58,483 nucleotides of DNA from Glomus cerebriforme (lineage: Eukaryota; Glomeromycota; Glomeromycetes; Glomerales; Glomeraceae). Below are positions 1 to 11,260 of this stretch, one piece after another. Location: assembly GCA_003550305.1 (NCBI GenBank), contig QKYT01000098.1, forward strand, positions 124,363-182,845, read 5' to 3'. Position numbers and translations under genes: made by a program. The first letter of the stretch is position 1; each line of letters begins with the position of its first letter. Under the pieces are notes generated by a model. That model was not told the origin of the DNA. It saw nothing but the letters and a program-made list of their open reading frames with translations, and searched no databases.

Positions 1-300
1 TCTAATCATATCCCAAATCTATCTAGATTATAGTCAGGTTTGGCATTACATGTTCCAAACCTGAACTTGTCCCAAATTTACTCAGATGGATTTGGAATAT
101 GGTTGAATTTAGGACATTGGGTATACCAAACCTGACCATGCTCCAGATCTGATTTGGGATATCCCAAGTTGGGTATGGGATANAATTTCATTTNNGANAT
201 GGATATTCCAAATNNATAATTCNGATTTGGNAAGTACGAAATCAAAATTTTGATTTGGGAATATCCCAAATCATATTCGGAACAAAATCACATTTAGGCT
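1..300. repeat. Degenerate palindromic low-complexity repeat
   Basis: The stretch reuses one short theme on both strands: GATTTGGGATATCCC-like words and their complement (CCCAAATC, ATCCCAAATC, CCAAACCTGA). Many ambiguous n bases lie at 183-231, which suggests that assembly or read mapping collapsed several repeat copies. A reading frame runs through it on the minus strand, but it only translates the repeat and I do not call it a gene. The element class is unknown; it begins beyond the window edge. Confidence 0.6.
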
Positions 301-1944
301 ACAACATATATATTACAATTATTTTTGGTGATAATAATTATAATATGTATATGATTAAAGAAAAGTTTTTTAACTAACTTTAAGTTAGTTTATAAAAAGG
401 TGTAATTATATAGGAAGTAATTATATAAGAATTTGACTGTATTCTATTTTTTTTTACTATGTGAAATCTTATTTATCACAAATTATTTGCTACATAATTA
501 ATTCTCAAACTTATAATTTTAGCTAATAATTATAAATTATTTAATTATATAAATCTAGGTTATATAATTTGTGATTCTGTTTTAATTACCACATAAAAAT
601 TGTAAAAAAAAATTAAATAAAAATAAAAGAAATTAAATTTGTATTTTATGATAAAAAATTATCTAGTATTCTCTATTTTAATTGAACTAACTGGCAAATT
701 TTATATTTATTAAAAAATAATTATTATATTTATTTAAATATAAGTCACATGATAGATAGTAATATATTATCATGGTAATAAATTACAAAATCCTAAATTT
801 AATTATATTATTATTGTAAATTAAGAGAATTTTTAATTGATATCATATTATAATAATTTTTTAAAAAATTATTAAATATATATTTTTTTATTTTAATTAT
901 AAAATTAATAATAAAGTCTATATATAAGATAAAAGAAAAATATTTTTTTGTAAATTTTATTTTATACTAATTTATTAAATAATAAATTTTAGTTTTTATA
1001 TATTGTATTAAAGTAAATTTTTATAAAATTTTTATTAAAATACTTTGTATATATATAATTTTATTTTATTTTATTTTTTTATTTTTAACATATATAGCAA
1101 AGATAAAGAAAAGTAATATTGTAGCAAAGAAAAACTCTACTCTAAATATAAGCTACTCTTTATCTACATCTAGTGTACGTGATTGCTATTACTCTTTTTT
1201 TAATTAGAAATAGCTTTAGCTACTGATATTTGATGACAAGATATACAAATATTATAATATATAATATTATTTATGTGATTTAATAGTTACTAACTGAAAG
1301 TCATATGACTGTTATTTAATTTTAAAAAATTTAGGAGATAGCTTTACTTTAGTCTAAACCTTTGTAATTAATATTTTTGATAAAAAATAACTTAAAAGAA
1401 AATATAATATTTGCCTTAAGATAATCAAGTTTAAAAGAAATTGATAGTGTAATTTTTTTGCTTTTTTAAGAAAAAACTTTAGCAAAAGGTATATATCTAT
1501 TTTTTTTTATATAATACCCTTTTGGCTTATTTATATTTTTGGTATTATCAACAAAAATTAGATTTATGTGATGGATCAAAAGCTTTAAATCCTATAAACA
1601 ATGGTAAATCTAAACTTTTTATCCTAAGCAATACCACTCATGTGTTAAATAATTTTGTGACAACTAGTAATTATAGAAAAGTGAAATATAACTCATTAGA
1701 ATCATCACATTAAAATGAATTGAATGGTATATTTCTAGGTTCAATAGATGCTAAAATATTAATAAATGATATAGTATTAACATAATGGATTATAACATCA
1801 TATAATATTTTTGTCACTCTTGTCTAGTCTCGGTAAAATTGATAAATTAATGAAACAAGGCGCAGTAATTTATTTTAGATATATCAAAAAGTAATTTCAT
1901 AGATTTATTAATTTCATCATTAACTATATCTAATATAAACTTAT
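301..1944. other. AT-rich intergenic DNA
   Basis: Very AT-rich sequence dominated by A/T homopolymers. One short plus-strand open frame (about 1516-1710) has more even codon use than its surroundings and could be a remnant of a mobile-element gene. It has no methionine start, no recognisable domain and no flanking exon, so it is not called as a gene. I see no RNA gene here. Confidence 0.6.
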
Positions 1945-2601
1945 TTATTCATTTCTAACATTTAACATCTTTTCTAATTCCAAAATAACGTTATTAACCA
2001 TATATTCTCTATTTTCATAAGTGACCTCCCAAACTGAAAGATTTTTATTTTCTTTTGATTTACTATTTTTCCCAAATCCAGCCTTATTCCTAATCTCTTT
2101 AGCTAATCCGATATGGTTTAATGCAACAGTTCCAATAACACAAACATCATTCACATTTTCATTAATATTTTCTCTCAAAACTAAATTTCTAACAGTTTCA
2201 TTAAATTTATTTGAAAAGCATTCCATTTTACCAACTTCATCAATTACGATCACTTGTTTTTTACTTTCCTTTTTCTTATCATCATATTCATTAATTGTAA
2301 TAGAAGGTACAGCTAACCTTTCGAATTCCTCTAAAAAAACCATATATGCCCCAACTTTTGGTATATTATTATAGTTTGCAATAGGAAGAGGAAGATTTTT
2401 TCGTGAAAGTACACCTTTTTGTCCATCAATCGTGATTATATCAAAACCAACTCTTGAATTATCTGATCCTAATACTTCGGATGTATAAAATCCATGGGTT
2501 GAAATTGTTTCCGGATAAGTTGTTTGTAAATACTTTACAACTTTGCTGATTATAGTAGTTTTACCTACTCTTGGATTTCCTGTTAAGAAAAGCGATTGCA
2601 T
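1945..2601 (-). CDS. NTPCR: THEP1/NTPCR-family nucleoside-triphosphatase
   Basis: Single-exon gene of 218 residues. Residues 8-16 (GNPRVGKTT) form a Walker A P-loop at the extreme N-terminus, and residues 117-121 (VIVID, then EVGKME) form Walker B. This start-proximal P-loop followed by an IDEVGKME Walker B is the hallmark of the THEP1 family (archaeal/bacterial THEP1, human cancer-related NTPase), small enzymes that hydrolyse NTPs to NDPs with broad nucleotide choice and unclear physiological role. The length is slightly above the usual 180-190; the extra residues lie in charged loops (about 105-116 and 180-190). The ATG at 2601 is the only in-frame methionine before the P-loop, and upstream DNA is AT-rich non-coding. 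Family assignment is firm; the in vivo function is unknown. Confidence 0.88.
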   Translation of the reverse strand: MQSLFLTGNPRVGKTTIISKVVKYLQTTYPETISTHGFYTSEVLGSDNSRVGFDIITIDGQKGVLSRKNLPLPIANYNNIPKVGAYMVFLEEFERLAVPSITINEYDDKKKESKKQVIVIDEVGKMECFSNKFNETVRNLVLRENINENVNDVCVIGTVALNHIGLAKEIRNKAGFGKNSKSKENKNLSVWEVTYENREYMVNNVILELEKMLNVRNE

Positions 2602-3129
2602 ATTTTTCAGTTTAAAATGAAAGTTGAAAGAAGTAAAAAAGAAAGTAAGTTTCAGCAGATAAAAATCAATATTACTTTATATAGTTTTGATTTGTGTAAC
2701 TTTTCTATATTTATCAAGATTTATCGAGGGGACATTTCCTAAAGGATAAAAAGAAATTTGCATGTTATAACTACGTGAAGATTATGCATTGAAAGTAGAA
2801 GAAATTTTTTTTTTGCATTGATCGATCTTATATAATATATTACATAAGAATATCGTATTCTCAAAATAAAGAATAAATAATCTTTATGTATCTTAATTTC
2901 TTATATAACAACTTCTCTTTTTAATAAAGATCTTGGATAATTCAAAATGAGTATAAAAATAGTAAAAAGTTTTTTTTTAAAAAAAAAAATTTTTATGTAC
3001 ATATATTACACAAATATTTCAACGAATATACTACTATCAAATCCTATATATCAACGCGTAAATGATTCAAACGTTTGACAAAATATTTACAATATAACTG
3101 AATCATTAAAATAACAAATTTATGATTTT
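2602..3129. other. Intergenic region between two minus-strand genes
   Basis: AT-rich DNA holding the 5' flank of the THEP1 gene and the 3' flank of the next minus-strand gene. I see homopolymer runs (for example 2971-2989) and no additional gene, RNA or repeat that I can support. Confidence 0.6.
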
Positions 3130-3645
3130 TCACACTCCTTCGCAATAAACATGAACGCGATTTTCTTTAACAAACGTTACACGATTAACTGTAGTGTGTT
3201 CTTTTGATCTGGCTTTATCCTTGATAGACGTCGTCGATATCGTTGATAATTGATTAATACGTTTCTTGACACGATCATACATCGTTTTCTAAATAAAAAT
3301 TTAATTTGTTTAATTTATCAAAATTTTACGATTTCGCTACCATAAAAAAAAAAAGTATAAAAATAATCACAGTATCACCTTTTTTTGCTTCTTAAGATCA
3401 TCATTATTAATCAAAGAGTCAGGTTCATTCACATTACTATCATTTTGAGATGCCTTATCAAATGAATATAAATCAACTCTTGGATGATTGAATATTAAAT
3501 CATAGTCAAGTGGTACGTCTTCCTCTGAATAATCTTCTCTATTTACAACATCTTTAAATTCTTTTTTAGTTCTATCTATAAAAGATTCTACTTTACTTGG
3601 GAGTAAACGAAGATGAAGATTAAGTAAAGAAAGTTTTGCTGACAT
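3130..3645 (-). CDS. Hypothetical small protein, two exons
   Basis: Spliced model: exon 1 3379-3645 (89 codons), intron 3289-3378 (90 bp, GTGATA...TTTAG), exon 2 3130-3288 (52 codons plus stop), joined in phase 0 to give 141 residues. The N-terminus reads MSAKLSLLNLHLRLLPSKVE, followed by an acidic middle (REDYSEEDVPLDYD, HPRVDLYSFDKASQ) and a basic C-terminus (KKKTMYDRVKKRINQ). Reading straight through the intron stops after three codons, whereas the spliced frame stays open to a TGA at 3130. I recognise no domain, signal peptide or membrane segment. It is probably a nuclear or cytosolic small protein, but no function can be assigned. The splice is supported by frame and consensus only. Confidence 0.6.
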
Positions 3646-3904
3646 ATTTATTTATTTATTGATTTATTAATTTTTTTTGGTGAAAATCGGCACTTTTATC
3701 ATAGGGAAAAGTTAAATTTTGATATTAATAAGAAGGTATGTAATATTTTTTTTTTTTTAAAAAAAAAATAAAGGAAGGTAATAGAGAACGTGAAGAAGTT
3801 ATCGTGTAACGTTTACGTTTTTATGCTTACTTATTGATAAGTCTTTCATTGACTCTACGTAAAAAAAAAAAAAAAAAAAAAAGGTTTTTAATTTGATCTT
3901 ATTT

Positions 3905-4975
3905 AATCATGTACATAGAAAGTTAGTTTCATCAAAAACTACTTGTTTTTTCACAGTTTATTTTATGATAGATCAATTCATCCATTTGACCCATTGTAGA
4001 AAAAACAATTACCATTTAATATTTAACGATTCATCACGTGTCCTTACTTTTTTTTCTTTGGTCACCAAAAACTTTCATATGATTATCTTATTTTATTCTC
4101 AAACCATTTATATATTAAAAAAATTGTACTATAACATTAATAATTTCTATTCATTATTATCACCAGTACAGCAATTTTAACGTCATCGACATTTACTTCA
4201 TCTTTAGATTCTTCAATCAATAACTTTAATTCTTCCACAAAAGTTTTTCTTCTCATCAAAAACGATAAACACTGTTTAATCCACTATTATGATAATAAAA
4301 CAAATTTTGTTATATCCATTTTCATCATTCTAATCTCTTGAAATCCAAATTCATATTTTTTATTCAATGCCATATATTTGTAATCGATATGAAAGTAGCA
4401 AATCCCGTCTTTTCGTTGAATAAGCGTTTTATATTTTCTTATCCTTTTGATAATGCATTTTTTAATTTCTTGCTTTTTTTTTTTTTTTTACGTTCAAAAA
4501 GAAAAATTAAATAAATTGGCACTTAGAATAACAACTAAAGGATTTGGTACGAATATTCATCAAGCCAATCTTGTATTCTAACAATGAATTATCTTCTTCC
4601 GGTTTAAGCTTTCTTTCGGCGAACCCTAAATGAAAGGAAATTTTTAAATTAAATAAATAATCATTATTTTCTTAATTGAATGAATTACCACTCAGTCTAC
4701 TCTCATGCAATATATAGAACTGGTTATTTTGGACTACGATAATAATGTTCCCTCATCGTTACATTCTTAAATCTTGGAACTACGGAACTACGCCAACGAA
4801 GATTACTAAAAAAAGATCAAATCAATTGATTTATGTACCATATTCGATGATGTCGGATATACCTTTACCACTTTTACTATCAGTCACATTAATTGTAGAT
4901 TTCTCAATACCACGAACAGAATTCTCGGGTTTTCGGGTGGTCGTGGATCTTTTTAGTAAACTTATATCTACCCAT
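3905..4975 (-). CDS. Unidentified multi-exon gene (tentative model)
   Basis: Several coding-like blocks lie on the minus strand and can be joined in phase. Block 1 is about 4833-4970 (TTTRKPENSVRGIEKSTINV..., ending SDIIEYG). Block 2 is about 4691-4760 (NIIIVVQNNQFYILHESRLS). Block 3 is about 4520-4624 (GFAERKLKPEEDNSLLEYK, then IGLMNIRTKSF). Block 4 is about 4305-4475 (RKYKTLIQRKDGICYFHIDY, then MALNKKYEFGFQEIRMMKMD). Block 5 is about 4165-4275 (CLSFLMRRKTFVEELKLLIE, then ESKDEVNVDDVKIAVL). Short blocks follow at about 4022-4070 and 3907-3955 (VKKQVVFDETNFLCT, stop). The amino-acid composition is far richer than flanking noise, and most junctions fit GT-AG with small introns. I could not find a convincing start codon, and the block 3/4 and later junctions are uncertain. 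I do not recognise the family. It could be an intact unknown gene or an ageing pseudogene. Confidence 0.42.
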
Positions 4976-5005
4976 TTTTATTACACGAAAAAAAAAAAGA
5001 TATAA

Positions 5006-5503
5006 GAAAAAAATGCGCGTATTTTTTTATATTTTTAATCAAAAAATATATTTATGGCTTTATGATAAAAAAACTCACTTAAGGCCTATTTATTAATAAA
5101 ATTAAGTAAAACGGTTTTTTTTTCTCATACTTACATATTTAGATATGATAGACGATCAGAAATTCAGAAATTTCATATGATATTATTATAATTTGTAATT
5201 GTTAAAATATGTCGTACACAAATTATTACCGTTTAACAAAAAAAAAGTAATAATAACAGATAAGAAAAATATATTTTATCATTATGATTTTATGAATGCG
5301 GAAAAACTGTCTTTAAAAGTCATCTGACGATGACAATTTCCCACGAATTACAAATCGTGTTACAATATTACCTTATATGATAAACTGTTTTAATGGTTAA
5401 GAGTCAAATGGGTAAAAATGACCTCTCCATCTTTTACTTTTATAGTCTGTTCCTTTACTATTTTATGATTTTTTTTAAAAAAATTTTTTTTTACCAAAAA
5501 AAA
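5006..5503. other. Intergenic region upstream of zinc-finger gene
   Basis: AT-rich DNA between the divergent unidentified gene (-) and the zinc-finger gene (+), so it should contain both promoters. I see poly-A/poly-T runs (5471-5500) but no clear TATA box or repeated operator. Confidence 0.5.
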
Positions 5504-7070
5504 ATGTCTTTTGTACGAGTAAGTTAAATTTTATTTTTTATCAAAAGAAAAGATATAACTTCAAAAAAAAAACGATTATTTTAATGAAAAAAATGAAATA
5601 ACATTATTAATATTATTATTTATATCTATTTTTTTTTTTTTTTTTTTTTTACAGAAAAAACAAGATATCTTTGGCTTAACTTTGGATGATTCAATCTGGC
5701 GAAATCAAGAGAAACTTTCTTTACTATCGAATGATTTAAATGATCCTTCTAAACAGATTTTAAATCAAAATTTAACTTCGGGAAATGTTTCGCCCGTTAA
5801 ACAAAAATTGAAACAAGATAACTCCTCTTGTTTTCAATATGGATTTCCATCATTATTCGAATTAAATGAAATTCATTCTCATAATCAATCATCTGGCTCT
5901 TTTAATCAAAGAGAAATTAGAGAAATTAAACTAGGATTTTCGGATTTAGGAATTCGTCATATTATTACGAATCATAAAGAGATAAGCAAAGAGAAATCTA
6001 TTCTTAAGCAGGATAGGCAGAATATGGCTGAGAGATCTCAAGAGAATAAACAATTTCATTCATTATTTCAATATGATCTTTTGTTTAATAAAATGATCAA
6101 CAAAGAAAAATCAGTAACACAAAGTTGCCCTTGTTGTCCTCCTCTTGATCTTTCATCATGCGAAACTCAACAACAAAAGGATCTCATTCTCATCAAAAGA
6201 GATGATATCTCTTATATACGTCCAATCGGTGTCAAACATATTCCCGAAAGACCTTCATCAGACAATGAGTTACTTGAAGCTAATAGAAAACCCGTTCAAC
6301 CAGGTAATTCTTTGAAGGATGTTAATAATAATTCTGTGTTGAATAAACTTATGGATGAAAAATTAAACGCGCCAGATAAAGTTAATCATTTAAATAGTAA
6401 CAATATTTTAATGAAGACTAAACCTGATGATGAAAAGTTTAATGGCGTGACCAGACCTATAGATAAAATTGGTCATTCGGTTTCTTTAAAGGACACGAAT
6501 AAGAGTACCGATACTGTGAATAAACCTATGAACGAAAGATTGAACGACTTTAAATCAAAGTCACAACCTTCAACATTAACTGTAGAAAAGGTTCAAAGTA
6601 TTTTAGAATTTTATCATTCAACTTCTAAAGATTTTACATTCGAAAAGAAAAATCAAGATAATATTGATTATTCTTCAGATGATGAGAAGGAATCTTTGAG
6701 TGATATTGAATTTTTTGATATTAGCAATATTAAATTGTTCAAATGTGCTCAATGTGATAAGGAATTTCCTGATAAGAATTCTAGGGAGAAACATGTTAGA
6801 AATGATCATAAATTTATTTGTAAAATATGTAATAAGGTTTTATTTCATGTGAGACAAATGCAGCTCCATGAAGAAAAAGTTCATGAAATTTATATTAAAA
6901 ATAAACCGAATAGAAGAGGATCAAGACAAACGAAAAGAAAAAGAAATCCTGATATCGTTCGTACCTATTTCTGTTGTGGACAAACTTTTAAAACAGGAAG
7001 AGAATTCGGTATACATAAAAGTACCCATAAATCTATGGGTAATAGAGCAAATATTAATGTGAAAATTTAA
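5504..7070 (+). CDS. C2H2 zinc-finger protein with micro first exon
   Basis: Two exons: 5504-5518 encodes only MSFVR, then an intron 5519-5654 (136 bp, starting GTAAGT and ending in a 30-nt poly-T tract plus ACAG), then exon 2 5655-7070 in phase 0. The product is 476 residues. The long exon has no in-frame ATG before residue about 115, so the upstream micro-exon is the best way to supply a start. The N-terminal two-thirds is low-complexity, Asn/Ser/Lys-rich and probably disordered. Around residues 366-415 are two C2H2 fingers (CAQC-x12-H-x4-H and CKIC-x12-H-x4-H). A degenerate third follows near the C-terminus (FCCGQTFKTGREFGIHKSTH). A basic stretch (NRRGSRQTKRKRN) separates them and could be a nuclear localisation signal. 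It is likely a DNA-binding regulator; the target is unknown. Confidence 0.8.
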
Positions 7071-8117
7071 ACGGTTCTTTATTTAGTTCTTAGTTTTTTG
7101 TACATATAGTAGAAGATGGTTATACTATTAAGAATAAAGTGTATTTTAACAATTCTTTATTGGATTGTACAGATGAACGATAAAAAAAAAAAGGATTTTT
7201 TTTATTGGATCTAAATATAATAAATAATTTCAGAGTTTAATTAAAATTTTCCGTTTCATCTACAGATTTGAGTGTTCTGGCAATTTGGCAAAAACACGTC
7301 ATAATTTAATTATAATTATTAAAATTTTTACCCATCTTGTAAATTTCTAAGTAATTTGAATCTTTACAAATTTATGGTTCTTAAGATTGCAACTTGCCAT
7401 GTATCATAGTAATAATTACAATAATTTTGATATTGTATTATTTATATATGTTGCAGACTTTCAGTTTCAGACTTAATAATAACATTTGTTACAATAATAA
7501 TTCATATTTAAAATGGAATTTGTAGAATTTAAACATTCAATTTTTAATAGATTAAATATTTTGAAAGTTATGAATTTGGAATTGGAATTTACAAGTTTGG
7601 TCTTAAAAATTATGGATTTGAAATCAAAGTTTAAAATTTTACCACTTTAAATAACTGGAATTTATTGATATGTTTAGTTAAAATATATATTTAACACTTA
7701 AATCTAATAAAAAAAAATAAAATTCTCAATTATTTGCTTTATATATTTATTATATTCACTCTTCTCAATCATTTACTTATAATAAATAAATAAGTAAATA
7801 ATAAATGCAATAAATATATATATTAATAATATTATAATAAATTTAATAAATTTAATATTTAATAATTACCATATATTATGGAATATAGTACCTTCCTATA
7901 TATAGTATTCCTTTCTTTTGCATAAAAAAATAGTCCATTTTCTATTGATATTATTATTTTAAGAATTTAATTTTACTTAAAAATTACATATAAATTTTTT
8001 TAATTATGATGTGAGTTTTTAAACACATATTATTTATAGTAAAAATTTGAGTTATAGACTTAATAATAAAAGGTTAACTTTTAAAATTTGCAAGAGCAAT
8101 ATACTGTATAGTAAGAA

Positions 8118-8345
8118 TGTTAGCAAAACTAAGGGGTTTAGCAGATAGATGAAATGATGAAATTTAGTAATTTGACAAAACTATATTAAAGTCTTATTAA
8201 AAAGTTAGTAAGACTTGACAAAAGATGAAACCTAACAAAACCTATTATAAATGGCAAAACTAATGAAACTCTGCAAAACTATAATAAAACTATAGTAAAA
8301 TTTAGCAAAACTAAGTACAGGATTTTAGAAGAATTTATAAAGACA
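8118..8345 (+). repeat. Dispersed MITE-like repeat, copy 1
   Basis: Shares its order of words with the copies at 54838-55015 (inverted) and 56080-56315: GATGAAAT, AAAACTATATTAAA, TCTTATTAAAAAGTT, CCTATTATAAATGGCAAAACT, AAACTATAATAAAACTATAG, then GGATTTTAGAAGAATTTA. Its ends have decayed (GTTAGCAAAACTAAGGGGTT on the left), so terminal inverted repeats are no longer clear. It has no coding capacity, as expected of a non-autonomous element. Confidence 0.7.
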
Positions 8346-10749
8346 ATATTGTAGAAAGGCCAGTATTTAGAGTTTTGTTACTTTAGTATTTAGTATTCTT
8401 ATTGGTATTATAGTTATACAAAGGGTTAAGTTTGGTTATTAAAAAAAAAATTATCTTTCTTATTATAAAAGATTACTTATAAATAGAATGTCATTATTAG
8501 ATAAGCAATCCTACTATATAGTATTAATTACTATTTAACTAATTTTATAAAAAAATAATATAATTTAAATATTATAATTAAACTAAATAATAATATAAAA
8601 ATTATAATTAATTTATAATTAAGTTTTTCTAACTATTATTCTGATAATTTTATTAAATACTATTATATTATGAATTGTGATATATACATATACAGTATAT
8701 AAATCATATGATTTTCACAATATTTTATTAAATTTTTATACAATCTATAAGTTATATAACTACAATAAAAAATTTAAATAAAGTTATCTAGTTACAATAA
8801 AAATTTAATCATTAAACTTTAGTAAACATTTTTCTTATTTTAATATATTTATAAATAATAACATTGATGAATTCCACTCATTAAGTTGATGATATATCAG
8901 CATTAAATTTTTAAATAAAAAATAAAAATATTAATTTTGTATCTTATTCTAATTCTAACCTTATTCTAATCTCACATCTTATAATACCAAATGTTATAGT
9001 ATCAAATAGTTCTTTTCAAATTTTTTCTTCAGTAGTATTAGATATTGCTTTCAAAAACTTATTTTCTAAAGTATAATTTATATATATATTATCAGAAAAA
9101 TTTGGTAAGTCTAATTTTTTTATCAATTCAACAATAGAAGATAAAAGGCTGGTAAGTAAATTCTTTTTTGCTAAATAATAAACTGCTCATATTATACCAA
9201 TAATATAATTTAAATAAAAAAGATTATTTTTATAATAATTTTATCTATACTCTTGCTTTTTCTAATTTTCTATATTATTATGATTTTTAGTATTTATATA
9301 TTTTGCTAATTTTTTTGGAACATTTAGTTTGTTACTTCTTCAATAGCAAATTTTTTTTTTTATATTACATATATAGTATAAATAATGACATTATAAATCA
9401 AAATCAAAAATTCAAATCAAAAATTGAAAATCCAGAAAAAAAATTTAATTCTAGTCATATAATTTAATTGAAAAAATAGATTTCCAGAAGATTTATAGAT
9501 TAACAAAAAATTTTCAAAAATTTTTTAAAGACTTTTAGATATTAATTAGAAGATTAAAAAATTAGCAGATTGAAAAATTTATGTACATTTATATTGCATT
9601 TTTGTGATATTTTTTATTTTAAAGATTTGAAAATTTTTATGTAAATTTATACTAATTAGTAATATAATACTTAAAAATAATGCTTATTTTATTTTCTTTC
9701 TCAATATATTAAATAATTAAGAGGAATTTATTCACTTAAAATTAATAATATTACTTATAAAAATTTCTGAGATTAATATAGAATATGAAGAAAAATATAT
9801 AAATTAATTACTAAGACTAATAAGTGCAAATCTAAAATAATGATCTTAGAATAATATATATTATTATTTAGCCTATAAGTTAATGCAGATTTAATATAAT
9901 TAATATTGTAAAGAATAATGATATTGTTTAGGAATGTGATATATATTATTGAATGAAAAGTAGCTATATCAGTTATAGGACCAAATAATTGAATAAAAAT
10001 AATCTATATAGTATAAATAATGGGTGTCTGAACAATAAACTATTGGTCATCTCTTTGGAATGACCAATATTTTTGTTTTCCTATCCAATAACTATTTAAT
10101 ATTATATAATTCAGATAAGTATAAATTATTAGCAGATTTTTGAAATATATAATACAAAGTGATTAGTTTAAAAAATTATATGTTATTAAGTATTATTAAT
10201 ATTATAGAAAATAATTTATTTAAAGTAATTATAGATAAAATTATTAAATTATATTATTAAGTATTCTTAGCTAAAATTTTCACATTTTATTAAGAAAATT
10301 TATATAATATTATGATTGCATATTTTTCTTTATGCAATATAGTAATTAACTTTAATTTTTGTATGAACCTTCATAAGAAATACCACTACCAAAGAAATTA
10401 TTTTTCATATAAAAGATTGGACTCCAATGATTCATCAGGATCTCATAAAAGCTTGTAGAACTATTAAACTTCTTAAGATTTAGTTCTCACAATTTTTATG
10501 ATAATAGACGACAATAAAAATAATGTCTTACAGTTTTATATCTTTAGATCCATTCTCAGCATATCAACGCGTACTTCCTTATTTAAAGTCATAAAGTCTA
10601 AGAATCTTACGTACTAAGTTATAGATAGGTTCTACTCAATTTTTATATATCAAAGAATACTACCATCAACTGTAAATTCTGTAATGTAAGAAATTCAAAG
10701 AGGGAAAAATCCTTCATCTTTCCTTAAACCTCTTATCCAACTAACGTTT

Positions 10750-10955
10750 CTTTCTCTATTTTTTTTAGGTTACCGAACTTCTTGGGTGAAATGGACTTAG
10801 AATATAAGTTGAAAAGAGGAGGAGAGTTTTTTAATATTAAAGAAATGTTACTAACATTTTTTTCTTTATTTTTTTAAATTGCTAAATCTCCTTGGACAAA
10901 TTGAACTTAAAGATGGTATGGATGGGAAGTTTACTTCAAAGAAATGTAATCTTTT
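10750..10955. repeat. Imperfect direct duplication, about 110-bp unit
   Basis: Two adjacent units share a pyrimidine tract (CTCTATTTTTTTTAG versus CTTTATTTTTTTAA) followed by matching blocks: AACTTCTTGGGTGAAATGGA versus ATCTCCTTGGACAAATTGAA, and ATTAAAGAAATGTTA versus TTCAAAGAAATGTAA. It looks like an old local duplication, possibly of an intron/exon border in a lost gene. Confidence 0.45.
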
Positions 10956-11040
10956 ATTATAATATTAAATAAACATAAAAATTACAATAAATATTCAATT
11001 ACATATAAATTTATTGAATTATTTTGAAATTAAAAAAAAT

Positions 11041-11260
11041 TTGGTAAAAAAGATTAGAATGGTGAAACTATGCTGAAACTCATATAAAATATTACTACTT
11101 ATTGTACCAAAACTATGGATAAACTTATTATAAAGATTTTGCAAATTTTGGCAGTTTCACAAGTTTTGACAGTTTCACAGTTTTGCAATTTTGACACTAT
11201 ATAAGAGTTTTAGCATTTTGCATTGGGTCAGATGGGTTTTGGCAAGCAACCTTAGTATTT
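11041..11260. repeat. Probable diverged copy of the dispersed repeat
   Basis: Rich in the same short words as the other copies (GGTGAAACTATGCTGAAACT, TTGCAAATTTTGGCAGTTTC, GTTTTGACAGTTTCACAG). It ends GGCAAGCAACC, close to the GGCAGGCAAC terminus of the best-preserved copy at 56080-56315. Order and spacing match only in part, so membership is probable rather than certain. Confidence 0.4.

Noticed and set aside
1516..1713. 63-codon plus-strand open frame
   Set aside because: It looks slightly coding-like but begins without ATG, has no family resemblance and no exon partner; possibly a mobile-element remnant.
2021..2374. 117-codon plus-strand open frame
   Set aside because: It is the antisense shadow of the THEP1-type NTPase gene, which has clear Walker A and B motifs on the other strand.
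4745..5005. 86-codon plus-strand open frame
   Set aside because: It overlaps minus-strand blocks with better coding character that join to neighbouring blocks; it has no domain of its own.
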